From contig JARFIW010001215.1 in the NCBI GenBank assembly GCA_036346225.1, forward strand, positions 6,338,501 through 6,402,500: a stretch of DNA of 64,000 bases, in the 5' to 3' direction. The notes beneath the pieces were generated by a model, which saw nothing but the letters and a program-made list of their open reading frames with translations, was not told the DNA's origin and made no database searches. This document shows, piece after piece, positions 1 to 9,739 of this stretch (positions are counted from its first letter, which is position 1; the number at the start of each line of letters is the position of its first letter). The stretch is from Platerodrilus igneus (Eukaryota > Arthropoda > Insecta > Coleoptera > Lycidae). The position numbers and the translations under genes are program-made.

Positions 1-1299
1 TTACTAACGCGTGCGGAAGATAACAGCTTATGTGTTTACTTCAATCATACCTGATTTGTCACAAGATAAAACCTGTTATTATTTTACTAATGGTTTCGCT
101 ATCAAAACCGCAACCTTAGTGTATCGACTTTCTTACCACACCATCCTGTAAATAAAAATATAGTAATATCTAAATAACAACCTGGGAAAGGACATATTCA
201 GTTAATGCTTGTGTACCGAAGAAATACTCTAAAGAAACAATACCTTTAAAAGGAAAAATTGTTTTCAAAATTTTAAGTCTTCGTTTTACATAAGTTGCAA
301 ATATCCTCTCCTTCGGCAATCTCTTCCACAGAACAAATGCTGGAATTCTCCTCCCAATTTGTGTTTCTACTTTATGCAATAGTTGACCAGTGAGCTAAGC
401 CCTCCTCCTCTTCCTGCAATTTGTGTGCTCGGTGATATCCATATTTCTTTGTTTTCACTATATATTTATTTATCTTGTTTCCATTGTTCGACACGATTTT
501 CCCCGATCAACGAACGCAGGGAATTGGAAGTCTAAGACTTTTGTCAATTCTACTCATATTGTCCTACAAAATTTTCCTCTATCAATGAACGCTACGAGTT
601 AGAAGTCAAAGACTTTTGGCAACCCTACCTTGTGTCTTTTGACTGTCGTACTCTTACCAATCGTCCTTCGAGTATGGAAGTTCTTGCGCGTTTTATCATT
701 TGTGATAGGTTTTGAATTTGAATTCTTTACTCAATTTGTGTTTTCTTTATAAACCATTCTTGATCAACAGGTTGATTTCTAATTATGAGTACAATTTCCA
801 ACTCATCTAGAATTTTCTTACTTGCGTCCCTCTTTCCTTCAATCATGCTTTATGCCTCATCTAATTATTCAATAACTTCCTAGGCATTCTCTTGTCCTCT
901 TCCCTCGCCAACATTATTCCCTTCTTCACTGTTTGTAAGCTCTGTACAGATTTCCTTTTCTGTCCGTCGCAAATTCAAATTTTGAATACTTCCAGTGGCT
1001 TTTCTCGTTCTTTACAGAATCGAAATCGTTGAGTTTGCAAGAACTAGAAAAATATATCGCAAAAATCATTAGCCATCCCATGACACTCTTGCGCAAGCTA
1101 AGAACAAAATGTGCAACAAGCTGTTACAAGTATTCATCGTACAATTATTAGAAATCTCTTGTTTTTTTTATTGAATTATCGCTCGTGTAATAGTTCTCTT
1201 TTTTGTAAGTAAGCAGTCATTGTATAGTCAGTCCATAAAAAAAAATCTGTCAGTTATGTGATTCTTCATACAAACAATGTTCCACGAAGTCTTGGATGA
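1..1299. other. AT-rich sequence without a recognised gene
   Basis: No ORF here looks like a known protein and no splice-bounded exon was found. The only structure I see is the imperfect direct repeat listed separately. It is probably old, decayed TE sequence, given the R1-like material that begins at about 1.3 kb. Confidence 0.4.
490..629. repeat. two-copy imperfect direct repeat, period about 73 bp
   Basis: The block at about 490-556 recurs at about 563-629. Both contain ATTTTCC, then ATCAA(C/T)GAACGC, then GAAGTC(T/A)AAGACTTTTG, and end in a CTAC. The copies differ at many bases, so the duplication is old. Its function is unknown. Confidence 0.55.
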
Positions 1300-1850
1300 A
1301 TGGATGGAATTGAGAAGGGTGGCAAACGCCATACTCACTTATGCCTCCTATCGGATCCATTGTGCTGTCTTCTTTGTCTAGGTCCTTCATTACTCATTCA
1401 CTCGACCTTGCAGGTGAAATTGAAGATGTCGGACCATGAGGTGTCTTTGATTCTGTCCCTATCAGGCCAGACGTCTCTCAGCATGGATCCTCAAAGTAGG
1501 GCGAGCGCCGGACATGTGCACAAAATATGCGCCAACGTCTTCATCGCGGTTCCGAACGCTATCATTTTCTATTTACCTCTTATTACTCGGTATGCATAAC
1601 CTCGGGGTTCATTTTCTGAGTTTCGCGTACAAAACTTCTTAGATTATTATTTTATATTCTCGATTGGTTTGGTTATACTCGAGCTTTCAGTGTTCTGTCA
1701 GATTAGCGTGTATACGTTGATGGCGGCGTCGCAGGTTACGTGTTTTGGCCTGCTTGGTTGTTAACTCGCGCGTCCATCAAGGGACGCAGTTTTTGAAAAC
1801 ATTTTTGCGTGACATGGCGCACGTATACGCCACTACAACCACCGGGTTTA
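1300..1850 (-). mobile_element. R1-like LINE fragment (endonuclease/RT linker region)
   Basis: The minus strand is homologous to the larger R1-like copy at about 4.7-5.26 kb. Both hold a short peptide of the form AYR/AYY..IRGK, followed by the same non-matching linker (TTTTATATTCTCGATT, then GGCGGC and a CGGTTGTT-like stretch). The reading frame has stops. This is a separate, older piece of the same LINE family that lies downstream of the 3' end of the larger copy. Confidence 0.5.
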
Positions 1851-1974
1851 GTTTTCCAGCAAGTTTTCAACGCCTATGGCGTCCTGACAAATCTCTAACT
1901 CGTTTATTAACTCCGATAACCACAACTGCTACAGTTAATATGGGTAAGAGGTCCCTGCACTTACAACCACATCC

Positions 1975-2004
1975 TCAATGCTCCAGCCGTAAGCACTACA
2001 TTGG
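1975..2004 (-). repeat. 30-nt hairpin module in the LINE 3' tail, shared with the SINE
   Basis: On the minus (sense) strand the 3' tail of the R1-like LINE carries a 30-nt block that begins CCAATG and ends CATTG(A/G). The SINEs in this window carry the same block at their 3' ends, in the same orientation. In this LINE copy the block is mutated at a few sites. The same module with the same flank (GTTTAAAC just before it) recurs at 14072-14101. Confidence 0.6.
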
Positions 2005-2354
2005 GTTTAAACGTGGGAAATAACGTGCTTCAAATAAATTTGACTTCAAGCAAAAACCTCGCCGGTTTATGCCTGCTTCCCGGCGTCCAGTCTTGCAACC
2101 TTTCCTGAAAACTCCTTTGAGACTAACCAGAATACATTCTGGTTACCCACTGCCTGAACTTCTTTCAAGCTCTTGAGCCACTCTATCCCCAACAACTAGT
2201 TTTCTCTCCGCCAATCCTCTGTTAGCCGTCTCGATCGGGTAGTCAAACAGCACATACTGGGCGTTTTCCGCATCCTCGCCACATTCGCAGCGGTCATCTC
2301 GCTCAATTCAAACCTTCGCAGATAAACTTTCAGGGCCTTCATACATTTGACTTC

Positions 2355-2600
2355 CCGCTGCGCTACCCGACGGTACTACATTGGCTTGGAAACGAGTTTT
2401 CGATTTACCTGGAAATTTTAAACTTTGCCGAACCCTTGCTATTCCAAACAAGTTAGGGATCTTTAACGTGCGTAACAATACTCACACAGGGAACCTACAT
2501 TTCATTTCTCATTCGAATAAGGGCGTATTTTTGTGAAAAATGCTTGCTTAACTTGGTTTTCAAAGTCCCATGCCTAGTTACTAGCTGCACCATCTAATGA
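2355..2600 (-). mobile_element. tRNA-derived SINE copy 1, decayed
   Basis: The minus-strand copy has the 3' hairpin module at the low-coordinate end, the central core (GGGATCTTTAACGTGCGT near 2455-2473) and the TATTTTTGTGAAAAATGC block (about 2528-2545). The tRNA-like head is badly eroded. It lies inside the 3' part of the R1-like LINE. Confidence 0.65.
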
Positions 2601-3824
2601 ACTAACTTTACCTCCATCTATCTCTTACGTATATGCTCGGTATAAATTTATCTGTCCCTGACAGCGTTGTTCCACCTCTCTTCCCACAGTCGGATTGACG
2701 TTTATCGCAGCTTTCTCTTATTCAAAGATCTCAGTATCGACGAGTACAATATCTGATTTTACCTGTTGCGGCCGCTTTGGCCAATTCGTTTTCTATCGCT
2801 CCTTGCTTGCCATTATCCGACCTAGCGCAACAGAACTTTGAATCTCGAGTGTCGTACACACTATCCTCCAGATGTCCACTTGGAGGGTGTTGAGGTGTTC
2901 ATATTTGTCAGGGCGGTCAGCGCTGATTTACTGTAGCTGATGATATAATACTCGCTTTTTCCCGTGTGATTGATTATTTAATCGATAGCATCTTTTATAG
3001 CTACCACTTCACACTCAAAGATAGTACTCCAGTTTGCGAGTTTGGTCTGAAACAGAAACATTTCCTTTCCTCTTTGTACACGACAAAAGTCACTCTTGCT
3101 TACCCAACATTCATACGTGAGTCGTGTGTGTAAATCCTGATCCCCATCGCGTCTCCATCCGTTTCACAAACTAAACCCCTTTAACATCAGCCGGTTGTCC
3201 TAACTCCGAGAAACAATTTTCCTCACTAACTCCCTGGTGCCAAGACCAAGACTTTCGACAACTTCCCGTCCTTTCCCTACACCTGCGAGTCTCCGATATC
3301 TAATCTCCCTGTCGACGAATTCGATTAGGAAAATCCTACTAATCACGAAAACTGCCTTGATGGAAGTAGTGCTGTACGCCCTCGCCGCGTTGGCCGCTGT
3401 TATACACTGAACGTTCAACAGTTACCGGACCTCATTGATCTTGTAGTCCGCCCAAACAGATACCGTATACAATCGCCGGTTCAAATACTCCGGAGTAGGC
3501 TGTCCTCCTCAACGATTCGCCTCTGAATTCCCAATTTATTTTCGCTGTCGCCATAATTTTATTCGATATCTTGTCGCTGTCCTTGACCTTGAGGTACTGC
3601 ACGTACGCCTTCCAATATGTGATAGCTTCCTTGAACGGGATCTACTTCCCACCTAGCACAAGCTGGGGGGAGGGGTATTTTTGTCCGCGGCTTCGTTTTG
3701 AAATAAAGCGCTTCCGACATTGACATTCAATTTCAGCTGAACCACCTGCGACCATTCATGCAACTTGCTCAACGCCTCGTTCGTTCGTTCGCATCTCCAT
3801 TAACAATCTAGACATGATAATCGA

Positions 3825-4085
3825 TACTACAATGCTCCAGCCGAAGGTACCACATTGACCAGAAAGCGAATTTTGCCAAACCCTTGCTGTTTCAAGCAAG
3901 GTAGGGAGTTTTAACCTATGTGACATTCCCTCACGGGACCCACATTTTACTTCTCATTCGAACGAGGGCGTATTTTTTGTGAAAAATGCTCACATAACAA
4001 TTTTCAAGCGAACCGTGTCGGGATTCGAATTCGGGACCTTGGGCTTAATAGTCACAGGCATGCCAACTAAGCCACCGAGCCGCCT
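3825..4085 (-). mobile_element. tRNA-derived SINE copy 2 with target duplication
   Basis: The sense strand starts at 4085 with a tRNA-like head. It has an A box (TGGCTTAGTTGG, slightly changed) and a B box (GAATTCGAATCCCG-like), then the conserved core, and ends in the hairpin module. The flanks hold an 11-bp target duplication, ATGATAATCGA at 3814-3824 and ATGATAATTGA at 4086-4096. It inserted into the RT domain of the R1-like LINE, so it is younger than that copy. Confidence 0.85.
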
Positions 4086-6149
4086 ATGATAATTGACGGC
4101 GTATCAACCGCAAACCTATCAATAATGCATTGTTTCGGCAATCTGTCCCTAAAGATGCTATCGTACAACTTCCAGAATATCGGACTAGAGTATAATCCTT
4201 GCAGGCATTCCTCTTTCCACAGCTCGCGATACAGCATCTCCCGGAATTTCGACATGTGCCAATCTCCCCGAGAACTAACTCTTGACCAATGACATTAGGT
4301 TTCGCGGTCAGTCTCTGCGTTTCAACTCTCCAAACGATAGATGGGCACCAAGCAGCATCAAATATTCGCGAAATATCCAAGCCACGACGACACAATGCGC
4401 CTTTGCTTCCCTCGCGTGCTTGATTTCTCCAACAAACTCTCATGCGTCGATAGTCAACTGATCGTCCACGAATTCGAATTGTCGCCTATTAAAATAAGCG
4501 CTATTTCATGCCGAGTGCTCAACTCTTGCGGTCATGACTCGATCCAGTACCGGTAGCAGGTTAATTAGACGTTAGCTGTCCGGGACTGACGCATCCGCCT
4601 TTTTTGGTTTAAGAATAAATTTCACGTTCTGAACTTTCCAACAACGTGGAAACACGCCGTTCTCCCAAACAAAGATTAAACAATCCGACAAAGACACGCG
4701 GGGCCATTAGGCACGCCAGCGTCTGAAATGATTCCATCATGCCTCGATGCCTTCTTAGGGCTCAACCTCCTAAGAGTTCTTAGCACCTCGTAATTGTGGA
4801 TTGCCGTATGGGCACCTGTCTCTTGCGCCTCTGCTGCTCCCAAACGTAACGTGTCGTCCTCGTCCTCATCTGGATCGTCCGATGGAAAACGTTTCTCCAG
4901 TAAATATTCCGCCGTAGTCTTGAGACCATCTGTATGTTCGCCAACTATTTTTCTTATATTGTCGAACACGATCCTTTGTTGCTTACCTCTTATTAGGTAG
5001 TAAGCGGTTCCCAAGGTTCTTTCTCAGAGTTGCGCGTGCCTAAATTCTTAAATTTATTCGTTCGTGTTTCTTCAATTAATGTTTTATATTCTCGATTACG
5101 TCGATTACACTAGTTTCTTCTTTCTTCTCTTGCATCTCCCACGGTGCGTTGTTGGCGGCACCTCAAATTACACGTTTCTGCCCGGTTGTTGATTAGCTCC
5201 CGGGTTCACTAAGGTAGGCTGTTTTTAAATGTTTTTTTCCGTACCAAGGAGTACTCCTACGCGTCTACCATCGCGTCAACTAATTCGTTCTCGAGCGCGG
5301 AGATGTTTTCCCTGAACTTTTGTTTAAAGCGCTCCCAATTTGCTTTTATATTACAGAACCGCGAGAAAATGGTTATTTGCTCGTTTAGACGTACCTTGGC
5401 ATCAACATTACATGTAATTAATTTACGCTCAGAGAACGCGACCTCGTGCGATCTCAACTACCAACATCTTATGCGAAACTGCCGTGACGTCAATGAAACT
5501 TCCGTCTCTATACCCCTCAAACGTCAGTGAATTATTGTTGTTGACCACTCTAAGATCCCATTCCGTCACAAGGTCAGCGACCTGCGACCCCCTGTTATCT
5601 TTAATTGGACTACCTCATAACGGCGACGGCATTGAAATTTCTCCCGATGATTAATTTTTTATTTCGACCAGTTTTACGCATTACGTTCTCAATTTGATTT
5701 ATTAAGTCTTCGGTTTGGGGATTTTAGCGCCGGGAGTGTACCGGCGGAAGGAACGCGTTTATTGCGTAGAATGTGTTTAACTCTGTTTTTTATTTCGGCC
5801 GTTGTTAAAAATGCGTTTGGTAGATTTTTTAATATCATTGCCGCGCACATACTTTTATTTATTATTATGCCGCTGAGAGACCGTTCGCTGATTGTGTTTA
5901 AAACGCCTCCCCCCCCCCAAACCCGCTATTTTATGGCTTTAGAGGTGTGATTACTGTTTAAGTCCGATGTCGATCTTTTTTTATGTGAATAATTTTATTA
6001 AACATTAGTAGCCCCAAGTTCAATAGGGGGAATTTAATCTTCTTTGAGTTTTGGCTTGGCTTCACAATCCATAGTCGATGTTTCATGTGATCGCGTTCTT
6101 CACTCGTAGCATCGTGAGATATCTACTCGACTGGCGCGTGTCGACCTTC

Positions 6150-7308
6150 GCATCACCGCTCGTTCTGTCGTTTGCCCTTGTGCACACCACACAGCAGGAG
6201 ATTGCCACAAGCAGTTCATGAACTCATGCCCGAACTCTGCGCAGTTACCCCACCACTCCATCATCTGCCTGCGCTCCATGGACCTGTGACCGTACTGGTA
6301 CTAGCGGCAGCACTATGTCATGGAGAAGTGGTTTCTTACCCATACTCTTCGCCACCTGAAATTGATAACTTGCGTCAAATCCGTCTCCGAAGTGTGAGTC
6401 ACTTCGAGGACCATGTTGATGATCCCTAGTGGCCCTTTCCGCCAAACCTAAATTTCTGAAACGAGAATTCTGAGTTGCGATCAGTCGTATGATCTCTTTC
6501 GCCCCCGAGAACGATCCGCGGTCGACTCTTCTCGATCGTCTTCGCACCACAACAACAAACCCATCTCGAGCAATATCGACCTACTTCTTCAACGTGCTCA
6601 TCGCGTCTTTCTTCTGACCCGGCCTGGCATCTATCCGGATCGCAAGTGTCGGTGTCGCTTCTGCTGCCGCATACGATGCCTTCTCCGACATCAACGCCCT
6701 CTCACCTCTGGATCCCTGCTGTCCTGGTACAACCGCAACTTTCACTGCAACGCTTGCTCTCTCAACATCTCCGACACAAATTTCCATCGGCCCAACCGTT
6801 CCTATAAGTTGGTTCGTAGTGTCGCTTAACTCGTCCGCAGGGTTTCGTGTCACCTACTTGTCATCTAGGACAATCGTTCTTGAGGCCGTCGGCACCTTCC
6901 TGTAGATGAATGCATGCGCCTTTCTTGCCCTGAACATTAAAAGTTTCAGTTCGTCGAAATCGCTAGCCCCAACGCTTTCGTTGCTGCTAGTTGACCTCCT
7001 TCGCTGTTGTTGCGATGTTGAGAGCTATTCGGGCGCAACTACATCCCCAGGAGTCGCAATCCAATACAACCACCGCAGGCTCACGCTCCGTCTCCGACAA
7101 AACAACCTCCTCCTGGGGATCCAACATCACGTCCTTCAACATAACCTTCAACCACTTCCCGATAGCACTCTCGGTCTTCGACTTGACTCAGTCCTTTTGC
7201 CCTTCTTCCTTCTCGGCAGCAACTCGTCGTCTTGATGGACCACCTTGATTTTTGGAACTCGGTGCTTTTGCAAGAGTAACAAGAACCAACCAGAACAAAA
7301 ACTAACAA
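6150..7308 (-). pseudogene. R1-like LINE ORF1 (gag-like) remnant
   Basis: The minus-strand pieces at 6853-6581 and 6550-6245 contain a stretch SYAA..TPTLAIRIDARPGQ followed by RRSRRVDRG..GAKEIIRL, which has the layout of the ORF1 of R1-clade elements (a Ser/Tyr-Ala motif, then the region before the zinc knuckles). A weak knuckle-like CAEFGH can be read near 6.24 kb. Frames shift between pieces. ORF1 would bind element RNA. The call is tentative because this protein is poorly conserved in general. Confidence 0.4.
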
Positions 7309-7330
7309 GAAACAACATTATATGCTAATC

Positions 7331-8311
7331 TCAAAAATAAACGACTCGTAGTGTCGCGACGCCCAAACGACACCAAGCTAAAAACCACTAAGCCGCCACT
7401 CGAATAACAATGACGCCAATAAATAAAACTGCCATCTCTCAATAAAAATACTTCAATTAATCATAAAACGAAGCGTCAACAACCTGCGTTTATTTACTTA
7501 CCTGGAATTTAAATTTAAACTAAGCGAATCTGTTTCGACAGTTTAAATTTTCAAATACTTTACTCTCGTTCGTTTGTTCAAATTACGTTATTCAAACGAG
7601 CGAATTGAAAAAGCGCTAAAGGAATGCGGTACCGGAAACCAACTAAGCGTTTGCTTGCTTGACCGCCTGGTATAAGTCGATACGGGTATACAAAATTTAA
7701 CAGAAATCTCGATTTAAGGAATATTTAAGTATACGTGCACTTGAAAGTTATATTTTATTGAATTTGTATGCAGAACTTGCGATTTTTATGCTACTTATTT
7801 AATTCAGAAAGGGCTTATGCCTTAGTTTAATAGGTCTTAATCTATTACAAGCAAACTACGAAATATTTGACAATTTATTTGCAAGTTTTACGCAGTTTTT
7901 AGCTCGATTTATACGGTTTATAGCAATAAAACTCCATATTTATAACAAATACCTTTAAAATTAATTTTGAGATCATTTTTATGTTATAATTTATCAGGTT
8001 TTTGGTTTATTAAGTCGAAATAAAATTTTATTTAGTTTTGAACGCGGATTTTAGTTAAAGTTAGAACAAAACACGCTTGATTTATTGTTTATTTGAATAA
8101 AATTTTGTTTTTTGATTTTATTTCACTGCCCGCGTTCAAAAAATTAATACTTCACAGTATTATTAAAGCGCACAATTAAAAACAATACATCAAAGTGAAA
8201 AATATAAAAATCCCTGTATAAAAATTTACTTGTAACTGTTAAATTCGGGAGATCTGTAAAACACGTCCACTCGGTTCAACTGTAAATGAAGAAGTCTACA
8301 ACTACAACATT
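7331..8311. other. AT-rich spacer without a recognised gene
   Basis: Low-complexity AT-rich sequence with many TTTAAATT-like runs. I see no coding signal, no TIR pair and no SINE or LINE motif. It lies between the 5' end of the R1-like LINE and the SINE array. Confidence 0.5.
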
Positions 8312-8312
8312 T

Positions 8313-8713
8313 GATTTTCCAATGCTCCACGCGAGAGTACTGTATTGGCCAGGAAGCGAGTATTTTTACCTGGAAATTTTTTGCCGAACCCTTACTATTC
8401 CTTCCAAGCAAGTTAGGGATCTTTAACAATTGCGTGATAACACACTCAACTCATACACACACACACGCACACGCACACCCACACGCACACCCACACGTAC
8501 ACCCACACGCATACACCCACACGCACACACCCACACGCACACGCACGCGCGCACACACGCACACACACACACACATGGGACCTACATTTTACCTCTCATC
8601 CGAAACTTGGGCGTAAAAATACTTGCTTAACATTTTCCAGTCTGTGTCGGGAATCGAACTCGGGACCTTGGCTTATTAGTTATACGCGAACCACCTAAGT
8701 CACGGAGCTGCCC
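8313..8713 (-). mobile_element. SINE array copy 3 (first unit), with an AC-repeat expansion
   Basis: First of four SINEs in the same orientation. It has the 3' hairpin module near 8320, the TTAGGGATCTTTAA core near 8411, and a B box read as GGGAATCGAACTCGGGACC (complement of the tRNA T-arm) near 8649-8667. It is longer than the others because the ACACAC tract in its core has grown to about 120 bp. Confidence 0.85.
8454..8575 (+). repeat. (AC)n microsatellite with GC and CC interruptions, inside a SINE
   Basis: A run of ACACAC with regular ACGC and ACCC interruptions. Other SINE copies have only ACTCACACACGGG at the same place, so the tract grew from a seed that is part of the SINE. It creates long His/Thr- and Arg/Thr-rich ORFs in two frames that are not genes. 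Confidence 0.9.
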
Positions 8714-8732
8714 ACTACTACATTACATTTAA

Positions 8733-9013
8733 TTTTCCAATGCTCCACTCGAAGATACTACATTGCCCAGGAAGCGAGTTTTGTTTACCTGGAGATTTTG
8801 AATTTTACTGAACCCTTGCTGTTCCAAGCAAGGCGGGGAACTTAAACGTGGATGACAACACACACACACACACGGGATCTATATTTTACCTCTCATTCGA
8901 AAAAGGGCGTGAAAATACACGCCAACATTTCTCAAGTGGTTCGCGTTGGGATTCGAACCCGGGAACTTGAACTTACTAGTCACTCGCAAATCAACTAAGC
9001 CACGGTGCCGCCT
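8733..9013 (-). mobile_element. SINE array copy 4 (second unit)
   Basis: Complete copy on the minus strand: tRNA-like head at about 9013-8940 (B box complement GGGATTCGAACCCGGGAAC), core with ACACACACGGGATC near 8861-8878, and hairpin module near 8737-8765. It is separated from the previous copy by a short linker containing ACTACATTACATTTAATTTT. Confidence 0.88.
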
Positions 9014-9042
9014 CTCACAACTACACACTACATTTTATTGTT

Positions 9043-9283
9043 TTTCCAATCCTCCACCCGAAGGTACTACATTGTCCAAGAAACGAGTTTTTTAACTGGA
9101 AATTTTGCTATTCCGTACGTGACAACAGACACACGGAACTTACATTTTACCTGTCATGCGAACGAGGACGTATTTTTGTAAAAATACTTGCATAGCAATT
9201 TTCAAGCGGTCCGTGTCGGGAATCGGACCCGAGGCCTTGGGGTTAGTGACCATACGCAAACCAACTAAGCCACGGAACTGCCT
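9043..9283 (-). mobile_element. SINE array copy 5 (third unit), internally deleted
   Basis: Minus-strand copy with head (GGGAATCGGACCCGAGGCC, a mutated B box, about 9218-9236), the TATTTTTGTAAAAATAC block and a hairpin module whose first stem is mutated (CCAATC). Part of the core (the TTAAAGATCCC region) is deleted. The linker contains CTCACAACTAC. Confidence 0.82.
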
Positions 9284-9310
9284 CTCACAACTACCACACT
9301 ACTTTTGATT

Positions 9311-9567
9311 TTCCAATGTTCCACCCGAAGGTGCTACGTTGGCAAGGAAGCGAATTCTTTTATGTGGAAATTTGAATTTTGCCGAACCCTTATTGTTCCA
9401 AGCAAAGTAGGGAACATTAATGTGACAACATCCACACATGCGTGGAGGAGGGTGTATTCTTGTGAAAGATACTCGATTAACATTTTTCAAACGGACCGTG
9501 TCTGGATTCGAACCAGGGAGCTTGGGCTCATTAGTCACACGCATACCAACTCAGCCACGGAGTCGCC
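9311..9567 (-). mobile_element. SINE array copy 6 (fourth unit)
   Basis: Minus-strand copy with tRNA-like head (GGATTCGAACCAGGGAGC near 9506-9523, A box complement CCAACTCAGCCACGG near 9546-9560) and hairpin module near 9313-9342. Part of the core is missing. It ends the tandem array; unrelated sequence starts at about 9568. Confidence 0.85.
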
Positions 9568-9739
9568 TTGGAGAGATTTCACAGTGGATTTTGATGGGTA
9601 CACCGACACATCAGAGAACACAAGAGCAGCTGAACCAAGTCGACGATATCGACTCAGGAGATGTGTGGAGATCAGTATCGATTTGAAAAGTGAAATTAAA
9701 GTTAAACAACTGGAGTTCCTTTCCAAGTTACATAATAAG

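Larger units (their letters stand above)
2060..5800 (-). pseudogene. R1-like LINE ORF2 (endonuclease-reverse transcriptase) pseudogene
   Basis: ORF2 would nick target DNA and copy element RNA at the nick. Visible pieces on the minus strand are: endonuclease C-terminus with EGYRDGSFIDVTA (about 5.5 kb); linker KANWERFKQKFRE (about 5.33 kb); RT start with GTAYYLIRGK (about 5.0 kb) and LSPKKASRHDGI (about 4.73 kb); the QGLYSSPIFWKL block (about 4.2 kb), matching the QGxxxGPxxW block; a ruined catalytic box reading FAVDT in place of FADDT (about 4.12 kb); SGVFEPAIVYG (about 3.5 kb); a TTSIKA region (about 3.36 kb); and a terminal Cys motif CECGEDAEN (about 2.3 kb). Many stops and frameshifts lie between these. 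The SINE at 3825-4085 splits it just after the catalytic box. Confidence 0.65.
1938..7330 (-). mobile_element. R1-clade LINE, degraded, with nested SINEs
   Basis: Read on the minus strand the order is typical of the R1 clade: a gag-like ORF1 (about 7.3-6.15 kb), an apurinic-type endonuclease (about 6.1-5.45 kb), a reverse transcriptase (about 5.05-3.4 kb), a C-terminal Cys/His motif of the CxCGxxEDxxxxLFxxP type (about 2.34-2.2 kb) and a 3' tail ending near 1.94 kb. Two SINEs are inserted (2355-2600 and 3825-4085). Stops and frameshifts are frequent, so the copy is dead. The assignment rests on domain order and recognisable motifs; the clade could also be a close R1 relative (RT1, Waldo, TRAS type). 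Confidence 0.68.

Noticed and set aside
8311..8630. Long His/Thr/Arg-rich ORFs in two frames
   Set aside because: They are translations of the (AC)n microsatellite inside a SINE.
8313..9567. Regularly spaced repeats suggesting a CRISPR array
   Set aside because: The units are about 260-400 bp SINEs with tRNA-like heads in a eukaryotic genome; no short repeats or spacers.
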